A stretch of DNA of 38,251 nt, from NCBI GenBank assembly GCA_002345675.1, contig DDWL01000012.1, forward strand, positions 1 to 38,251. Reading direction: 5' to 3'. This document shows, one piece after another, positions 1-9,300 of the stretch (position 1 is the first letter of the stretch; every line of letters starts with the position of its first letter). Under the pieces are notes generated by a model that saw only the letters and a list, made by a program, of their open reading frames with translations, searched no databases and was not told the DNA's origin. A program made the position numbers and the translations under genes. The DNA is from Bacteroidales bacterium UBA2287. Lineage in GTDB: Bacteria > Bacteroidota > Bacteroidia > Bacteroidales > Tenuifilaceae.

Positions 1-308
1 TCCTGTTTTCCGCATTTTTTCGAGGCGCCCTCTACAACCCTTGATATTGCTGAGATCTTTTCTATGTTTGGGTGCCTCATTTCAATACGTACTGATAATT
101 AAATGATTACAAAAATCCGCCATTATACAGCAGCATTTTTTTATTTTATATTCGCTAGAATTGTTTATAATTTCTCAAAAGACATTAAAAAGAGAAAATC
201 GAATCCTAAGCGACTTTAATAATTGTCATTTAATTTTTAGGGTGCCTCAACGCTGAAAACAGGAGGCGTGCCATTAAAGCACGCCTTTTCTTATAAAAGT
301 TTAAAACG
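1..308. other. Non-coding left edge with short repeats
   Basis: No convincing gene is visible. The stretch is AT-rich, with a 10-base direct repeat (GGGTGCCTCA at 69-78 and 240-249) and an inverted pair (TCCTGTTTTC at 1-10, GAAAACAGGA at 254-263). A terminator-like hairpin closes it at 264-290. The upstream neighbour lies outside the window, so the role of the repeats cannot be judged. Confidence 0.5.
264..292. terminator. Hairpin terminator, possibly bidirectional
   Basis: An 8-base stem (AGGCGTGC at 264-271 with GCACGCCT at 279-286) and a 7-base loop are followed by TTTTC on the plus strand. On the minus strand the hairpin lies just beyond the stop of the giant surface protein and is followed by a weaker CCTGTTTT tract. 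It could therefore end that transcript and also transcription arriving from the left. Confidence 0.6.
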
Positions 309-3300
309 CTACTCCTTCACAAACTTCCTCACAGTTCGTTCGTTTTTAAAATCGATTTGCATAAAGTAAACGCCTTTGCTTAGCCCCTCAACGGGAATGG
401 TTGTTTGCCTACCATTTACCTGAGTCATAGAAACGGTTCTTCCCGAAAGGTCGATAATTGAAACGGTCATTATATCTTCCGAACCCTCAACGGTAACATT
501 ATGCTTTGCAGGATTTGGGAAAACGTTGGTACTAATAAACGAATTCGTCGAAACGGATTTAGGCGTTAACGTTAAATCGATTGATTTACTTTGGTAAACC
601 TTGCGTGTTGCAACATTCTGAACCATCACTATAATGCGAGGTTCGTTGGCAATTTCGTCGGCCGAAGGATTGTAGGTAAATGTAAACGATTTACTTTCGT
701 TGGCAACCCAGCTGCGCTGCAAGTTAATACCTGCCGAATTTGGAAGAAACTCCCTAACTACATTGTAGTATGTTTCGCCAGTAGAAACATTAACATCTGG
801 TTGAACTACAGCACAAAACAGCAGTAAATCCTCCGAGTCGATATCGATAAGCGACTGCACGTTGGCAACAATTTCAACCTCATTTCCATCGGTATAGTTA
901 ACGCCTAGTAACATTTTAGGATCCTGAAGCGATTCAACCTCAATAATATTCTGATTATTATTTAGGAAAGTCGGAGAATCGGAGCTTGCGAAGTTGAAAG
1001 GAGCAGTTCCGTTAGCAAGAGCATACGGAATTGTTGATAGACCGTAAAAGAACTCCCTTCCCGATGAGCTATAGGGGAAAAGGGCACTTACTGGATCGCC
1101 CGACGGTGTTGACGTATGGTAGTTAGCAGGAACTACATCGCTGCTATATAGCGTATCAATGGATGCCATATTGAAATTTGCAGCAGTTATGTTAACATTT
1201 TCATCAGATATATTAGTGTTTGTAAAGTACTCCAGCATTACCGATTGTTGTCTGTTCCCTATCCAAATATCGTCGAAGGCAAAACCATCGAAATCGTTAA
1301 GTGCATTTCCGTCGGCGGCGTAGGCTATTCTAAAACGAACATTGGGCACGTCCTTTAAATTGTCAAGGCTAAGCCTTGCGCTTTGCCAATCGTTCATGGG
1401 AGTGCTGCTCCAACCAGAAAATTGCCCACCAGGGCGGCTTTGAATGGTAGTTGAGTTATACCAATTAATACCTTTGCTAATGGCTCCAAGGTTTTGCCAA
1501 GTTATACCCTGATTTAATGAGTATTGAATAACTGCTCCATCTCGACCTGGTTCGGGCGACGACCAAATGTTGAGCTTTATCATTGGCTTTTCTAATCCAC
1601 CTAAATCGAAACAAGGACTAACGACCGCTGAACTTTCAACCTTTTGATTGGTAAAGTCAATAGAAGTATACCAGGCATTACCTTCGCCCGATGCGGCATG
1701 AGTAATAATATTACCAGTAGGTTCGTTAAGTTGCCAGCTATAATAGGAGCCTTCTGCAATTCCACGAGCATACCAACTTCCTGTTCCTTCTTCGAAGTTT
1801 TGGTAGTATGTTTTATTCGGAATTTCGGCAAATTTAATAATTGGTTGAATGTTGATAGTTTTCTCAATACTATCCTTGCAATTGTCGAGCGATGAAATGG
1901 TTAATTTAACAGAATAAAACCCAGTACTTGGAAAAGTGTGGCTTAGTGATGAATAGTCTATACCACTTATTGAGGTTCCATCGCTTATTTCCCATTTATA
2001 GTTCGAAATAGTAGGACCAGTTGAAGTGCTTGTAATAACAGTTTCTTCTTCGGTAAGGCACTCGTTAATCCAGCTAAAGTTTGCATCGGGTTTAATGCCA
2101 ATAGTAATAATCGACTCGGATTTAGCGCTACAACCAGCGCTGGTTATAGCCGTTAGGGTTACAAGTTTCGATCCGGCCGAAGAGTACAAGTGCTTTGGCT
2201 CGAAAAGGGTTGAAGTAGCCCCGCTTTGCCCATCGAAACTCCATAGCCACGATTCGACAAGTTCTGGTGGTGTTGTGGTGTTTATAAAAGCTACCGAATC
2301 GGAAAGCAGATTACTACACGATTGAATAACAGAGAAGTTAACATTCGGAATTGGTTCTACAGTAACAGTTTCGGAGCCAATTATTGTACAGCCTTGCGAT
2401 GTAAAGGTGTATGTTATAACATTTGCTCCAATGTTTGCGTCGGTTGGATAAAAACGGTTTAAGATAATGCCTGGGCCATCGAATATCCCATTGCTTGGCG
2501 TGGCGTTAAGTAAAACCGACTGATTGTTTTTGCAGTAACTTTTACTTTCGTTAAATCCGAAAATTTGAACACTTCCCAAATCGATTACAGTTATGTCGAA
2601 AGTTACATAAAGTTGAGTAAAGTTATCGTCGCTACTAATGTACCTGTATGTTAGCTGGTGAGTTCCGCTTAGGGCAACTGCAGGGTTAAAAAGTGCCTTG
2701 TTCTCTTCGGTGTTCGAAATTCCTGACCCTTCAAAAAAGCCCTGCGATCCATTATTAGGAACGCCGGTTAGTAAGAATGGCTCGGAGTTAATACAAGTAG
2801 AGCTATTTGCAGGAATACCAGCAATTGTTGCATCGGCGCCAATCACAATAATGTTGGCGTTGGTGGTGTTTGAACAAGAGTTCTCGTCGGTGTATGCGTA
2901 GGTTAACGTTTTTTGTCCAATGCCTGCGTTTTGTGGGTAAAATAAACTGGTATTCGAAAGAACTCCCAATCCCGAAAAACTACCACCAGCTGGATTTACA
3001 TGCGGCGCAAGGTCGAGAGGCATATCGTCGAGATTATAGTAGTTTGGAGGCGTGAACGATAGTAGGGGAAGCGCATGAACTGTTACGCTTTGGGTAAATT
3101 GTGCGCTGCATGTATTAACAATGCTCGAAGTGTATGTAAAGGTTGCTTGGTACGTTCCGGGCGATTGTAGCGTTGGGTAAAACACAGCAATTCCGCCAGC
3201 ATTGTTAAATGCCAAAGGATTTCCATTCCACGTAAAGTTTCCAGTGCCCTGAGGGTGATTTTCAACTCCAATAAGAGTCGATTGCGCTCCGTCTTGACAG

Positions 3301-6300
3301 TAGTTTTCCATTAAGCCCGAAATGCTAACCAGCCCTATTGAATCGATTACTACCCGTTTAAAAACCTCGTAGTCGGTATCGACAATAGTATACCTATAGT
3401 AAACGGTGTCAATTCCGTTCCCTGCGTCGGCAATGCTATATGCCGCTGTGTTGTTGCCTGTTGATGTTACTGAGCCTTTTTTGCTATAGAATGATCCAAC
3501 TACCGATGGGTCGATAACTGGATGGCAATTTATGTTTATTACATCGTTGGAATAGCAGTACGCAGAGCCTAGGTTATTAATAATTTCGTTGGCTTTTAAT
3601 ACTCTCGATCCTTTTTGAATTGTGTTGCTACACCCTGTCTCGGTTTCGGTATAAGTAAAGCTTACAGTAAAGGGTCCAGGGGTTATAAGGCTTGGGTAAA
3701 GAATATTGTTGCTTATTCCAGTTCCAAGAAAAGTTCCTCCGCTCATATTTCCTACTAGTGTAACAGGGCTTTCGTCGAAGTTGTAATTATCCTTTAGAGT
3801 AAAGTTGAGAACTGGTAACGAGTTAACCGTAACCTCATGTTTTTTTGTAGGCGATACGCAGCCAAGGGGCGAAACGTAGTAAAACGATATTTCGAGTAGT
3901 TGATCGACAGGTGCAAATTGAGGTGCAAAAATGACATTGGTTGAACCCGGAATGGCGGTGAGTCCAGAAACGGGGCCGCTAAAGTAGCCTAAGCCATTTG
4001 CAGGGAATAGATTAACCGCATTAAGCTGAATGTTAGAAGAGTTAACACAGTAATTGTCGTTAAGCGTTACAAAGTCGACATTCTGCCCAACCGAGTCAAC
4101 TACAAACGAACGTTGAATTTCGAAAGGCACACCGCCATCGGTGTATCGATAGTAAAGAACATGCGTTCCTGCTTTCATAAGGGTTGGCGTAAGCCTTAGG
4201 ACGTTGTTGCCAAGGTTATCCCATCCATTGGGGGTTCCAACAACCTCGAATGATCCAATTATATTGTTCGAGTTCGATCCGTAAACTAAGTCGGGCTCGT
4301 CGTACTGGCAATAGCTCGACTCAACCCCCGAAATTGTTCCACCACCGCTCGAAATAACAATTTCGTATGTGCTAGTCGATACGCATCCATTTGCGTTTGT
4401 GTAAGTGTATGTAATTATCGAAGTGGCCGATCCGCCTTCAACTCCAACTACCGAAGGGTAAAAATAGCCATTTGCACCAACGCCATTGCCGCTAAAAGTA
4501 CCACCTATAGGCGAAACGTACTGATACAGGTCGTCGGGGTCTTCGGTCGAAAAGTACGGCGATGCGGTTATGTTTAGTGATATTGTGGTTGGTTCGTAAA
4601 CAGTTATTGTTGCAGTTCCTATCGAGTTTGTTTGTGTGTTTCCGGTTGCATCGGTTAAGCCAAAAAGGGTATATGTTCCACTTTCAACATTAATTGTATA
4701 AACGTTTTCGGTTATTACCAGAGGACCTACGTTGCTTGTGCCGTTGTGGTAAGTAATTGTATAGGGCGAATGGCCAGTGAATGTAAATGTTACGGGAACT
4801 GTTTGCCCTGGGTAGTTACATCTTGTTGTTGTGCCTGTTATTGTAACTGTTGGTTTTATTGAATAGATAATCTTACTTACACCGTTGTACAGCATTGGAG
4901 CGCTTACATTTCCCGAAATGTCGGTAAGTGTAAATGCACTGGGCTGAAGTGGGGTTAGCTGTTCTGCATGCCCTTCCACAACTGTATAAGTTGCTGTGTA
5001 TATCGAACCATCGGTTGTGCTCCAATTTAAAGCCCCACCGTTATAGGTGTTTGGCATTACAGTTAAACCGATTTCGGGATTAACAGGGATAACTGTAAAT
5101 ACTATTTCGTCGTTAATTTTTAGCGATCCAACGCTTTCGGCATTACTGGAAATGCTTTGAATTGCTGGCTTTTGTGTGTCGATAGAGATTGTTCCGCCAA
5201 CTACAGTTGCGCTTGTTACTGGTACGTTAACATTTCCGGCAAAGTCGATTAGCTGAATGCTAACCGGAAGCGTGCCTCCTTCGGGCAGGTTGGTGTCGGT
5301 TTCTTCGACCGTATAGGTTACGGTGTATTTATTGTAAAGAATATTGTTAAACGGAAGTCCCGTTTTTGAGTTAACCGAAATGCTATAATCACTGTAAATG
5401 TCGTCATCGGCAGTAATTGTTAAAATTATATCGTCGCCCGTTTTGTAGCGCCCAGCAGGAACTGTTACCGATGAAATTACCGGAGGGGTATTGTCGAATA
5501 CCAAGTATGTGCCGTCCGATGTGGTTGAAATTAGTAACGATTCGTTTCCAGCTCTATCGTAAGTGCGAATTTGAAAGGTAACGGTTGTTGGGGGTTCGGC
5601 ATTTAAAACGCGCGAAGCTACCCACGATGTAGGCCCTCCCGTATACGTTGAAGCAGGATTGTTGTTTATCCAAACATTCGGATTTTCGGTAGGTTCATCA
5701 GTAGTAAAAGAAACCTGAGCCAAACTTCCAGTCTTTACAAACGGCGAAAATGGATCGGTTGTCGAAATGCTAACAGAACTTATGTTAGGCCTGGTTTTGT
5801 CGAAGTAAACCTCACTGGCATCGGTGGTTTCTGTTACAGGAGTTCCAGCATTTCCAGCAAAATCGGTAAAGTTTATTGTAAACGGAATTGTTCTTTCGGT
5901 ATCGTTCGAAGAAGGTATATACCTGAAAATCCAGCTGCCACCTAAATAAATAGGAGCAACTACTACGTCGTTTATAATTGCTGATATGCTCAATAACTGG
6001 TCGTTTGGAGATACAAGAATCGACACAGTGCTTCCCACGCGTGCAAAATTTGGGTTTGTGTGGTTCGACATTATGTTTGCGTAGGTAAGCTGTGGCGCTG
6101 TACGGTCGTAATAAACAGCAGAACTATTCGTTGGGTTAGTAACCGAAACGCCATTGTTCCCAGCAATATCGGCAAAAGCAATGCTAAATTGAACTTCGTT
6201 TTCTGGATCAACAGCGGTTGCTGTTACAAATCCTTTCCATTGGTTTCCCGAAATATTTTCGACAGTTGCAGTCCTACCAAAAATTGAAACACTTGGGGTC

Positions 6301-9300
6301 TGAATCGCTTCCGACGATGTGAATGTTACCGTAATTATATCGCCAAGTTTAGCCCTATTTGTGTTTTGATTAGTTGATGCTATACCTACAAATGTAAGTG
6401 TTGGGCTTAATTTGTCGAAAGTAACCGAACTGCCATTTGTTGTTGTGGTAACTGCGTTGCCAATGTTTCCGGCCGAGTCGCGAAAGGCTATGTTAAAGGC
6501 AATTAGCCCCGAGGGGTTACCTATTAGCATTGTTGTCGAAGCTGTCCAAACTAATCCCTGTGGGTTGCTATTAACTACTGCCGCGTTGTCTGCAATTGTT
6601 GCGCTTGTTATAACAATTCCTTTACTCGATGTAAAGTTTAGGGTCACAATGTTGCCTGTAATTGCATACTGATTATTAAGTGCGTTGTTCGACTCAATAG
6701 TTACTGGATTTAAAAATGGCTTTGTTTTTTCAACCTTTACGTTACTGCCAGTTGTTATTTGTGTTACTGTGTTTGCCATGTTGCCAGCAATGTCGGAGCA
6801 GCTTATGGCGAATGTTACTATGCCCTCGGGGTCGCTCGATGCTATAGTGTATTCACCAGTCCATATATTTCCGCTTGTATTTGTTACCATTGCCGCTTTC
6901 CCAAGTATTGTTGCCGCTACATTGGTAATTTCTTCGTTTGCCTCGAATGTTACAGTTACTAAGTTTCCAACAATTGCTTTCGATGTGTTAAGTGCATTAT
7001 TCGATACAATGCTTACAGGGTTGAGTATAGGCTTTAATTTATCGAAAAAAACTTCAGATGAATTGTCGGTTGTGGATTTTGTTATGCTTGGATTGCCATA
7101 ATAGTCGAAGCAATCGATGGTAAATGTTACAATGCCTTGAGGGTTCGAGCTGGCCATTGCGTATGTTGCTTCCCAGTTATTGCCAGAAATGTTCGAAATG
7201 GCCATGTTTTTACCGTTGGCTTTTACCGAAATTCCTTCGATTGGCTCGTTCGAGGTGAACAGAATTGTAATTTCGTCGCCAATAACTGCCAAATCGCTAT
7301 TGTTTACATTGTCGGAGCTAATGCCAACGTTGCTAATTACAGGAGCAGTTTTGTCGTAGGTTACGTATAGCCCATTTGTTGTGGTTAATACGGCTGCGGC
7401 TGTGTTTCCTACAAGATCGGTTGCTATAATGCTAAATGGCACATTTCCCTCGGTTTCGGTTCCAGCCATTGTGTATGTTGCTTGCCAAAATCCGCCTACA
7501 AAGTTTATTGATGAGGCAGGATTTCCCGCAAATGTTACTACTGGGGTATTAATTGGTTCGTTAGCAGTAATACTTAAAGTTAAAATGCCACCAGTACCAA
7601 CGTTTTGAGGACGAATGTAGTTCGATTGTATAGTAACGTTTGTTAACGTTGGGGTAGTTTTATCGAAAGTTACCGAAGATGAATTTGTGGTCGACGCAAC
7701 TGGTGTTCCAATGTTTCCCGCTTTGTCTTTATAGCTAATTTGGAAAACAATAACTCCTTCGCTTTCAACTCCGCTTAGTGTGTATTTTGCTGACCAATCT
7801 TTTTCGTTTGGTGTCGATGTAATAGTGCTGGCAGGCTGACCCGCAAATGTTACCGAAACGTCTTTTAGTGCACTGGACGATGAAAAGTTTAAGGTAATTT
7901 CGTTTCCAACTTTAGCATACGACGAGCTGTAAGCGTTGTTCGATGCAATTGAAACGCTGCTTAATGTTGGGCTCGATGGGTAGTAAGTAACGCTACTGCC
8001 GTCGGTGGTATTTGTAACTTGAGTGCCACTGTTGTTTGCAAGGTCTTTAAAGTTTATAGTAAAAGGAATTGTGCTGCCAACAGGAGTATCCTCTGTTATA
8101 GTTTTACTTGCTGTCCATCGGTTAGGAGTGCCCGTTTCGGTGGCAGTTACGGCTACACCGTTTATAGTAACCACAACGTCGGAAATGGGTTCGTTCGAAT
8201 CGAAAGTAAGCGTAACAATGTTGCTTTTAAGGGCGTATGTTGGGTCGGTGTTGTTCGAAACAAAATTTACGAATGGTAGGGTAGGAGCTGTTTTATCAAT
8301 TGTCCACGATACCGAAGCGTCATCTTGTAAGTAGTTATTATACCAATCATGAATATTCGATCCAGTTGCCTCTAAGGTTAAAACGTAATTTCCATTGTCG
8401 TTATCGTAGCCCGACAAATTAATGAAAAACTCCCTTGAACTGTTAACATATCCTGCTTCGAGCGTGTAGGTTATTGGTAAACTGTTTGAAAGGGGAATGT
8501 TTGTTCCATTTCGAGTTAATCTAAAGTCGGTATAGTCAACATTGGCATACCAAACAATTTTTGTGAAATTGAGTGTTACTGTACCAGCTGAGAAGTTTCG
8601 AGGGTTTGGGGTAATAGGCTCGAACGATGCACTTGGCCCTTCGTTATTATACGATACCGTTGTGCTTATTGCCGATTGAATAGGGTTGCCTAGTGCGTCT
8701 TGATACTTGAGTTCTACATCGTAAACAGTTCCGTCTTCGAGTGAGGTTGAGCCCGATATAAGACTAACATTTCCGTGGAAAACTAAGTTTAAACCATCGA
8801 GTTGCGTATTGTAAGTTCCACTTGCCTCGAACGACGAATTAAATCGTAGTACGTGTGGCGAGCCGGGATCCGCAGTCCCGCTAATTCTTGTAAATGTTAT
8901 TATTACAGAGTTGCTAAGAGCATTTTCGTGTAATGTAAACGTAACGTTAATGTCTTTATTAATATAACTGTCGCTAGCAGGAGCAGTTAACGTAGGTAAT
9001 AGTGTGGTTTTATCAATAGTTACATTTATAGTAGTGGCATTTACCGAAAGGTTTCCAGCCTGGTCGGTTTGTCGTGCAGTTACGTTATATGTTCCTTCGG
9101 CTGAAAGGGTAACAGCCGATGAGTATGTGCTCCAGTTTGTACCTCCGTTTGTGCTATACTGAATTGTAGCTCCAGCTTCGCCAGATATTGAAAACGTTTG
9201 GTTAGTATTAAAAGCCCCCGATGAAATTCCTGAAATGGTGGGTGCGTTGGGTGCAATTTTGTCGATTGTAACTGTTATTGTTGCTGCATTTGCCGAGGTG

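Noticed and set aside
6685..7101. Plus-strand open frame of 138 codons inside the giant surface gene, and many similar ones on both strands
   Set aside because: It is a complement-strand shadow of the repetitive Ig-like coding sequence. It is Val/Ala-rich, without family motifs, and overlaps a clear minus-strand gene.
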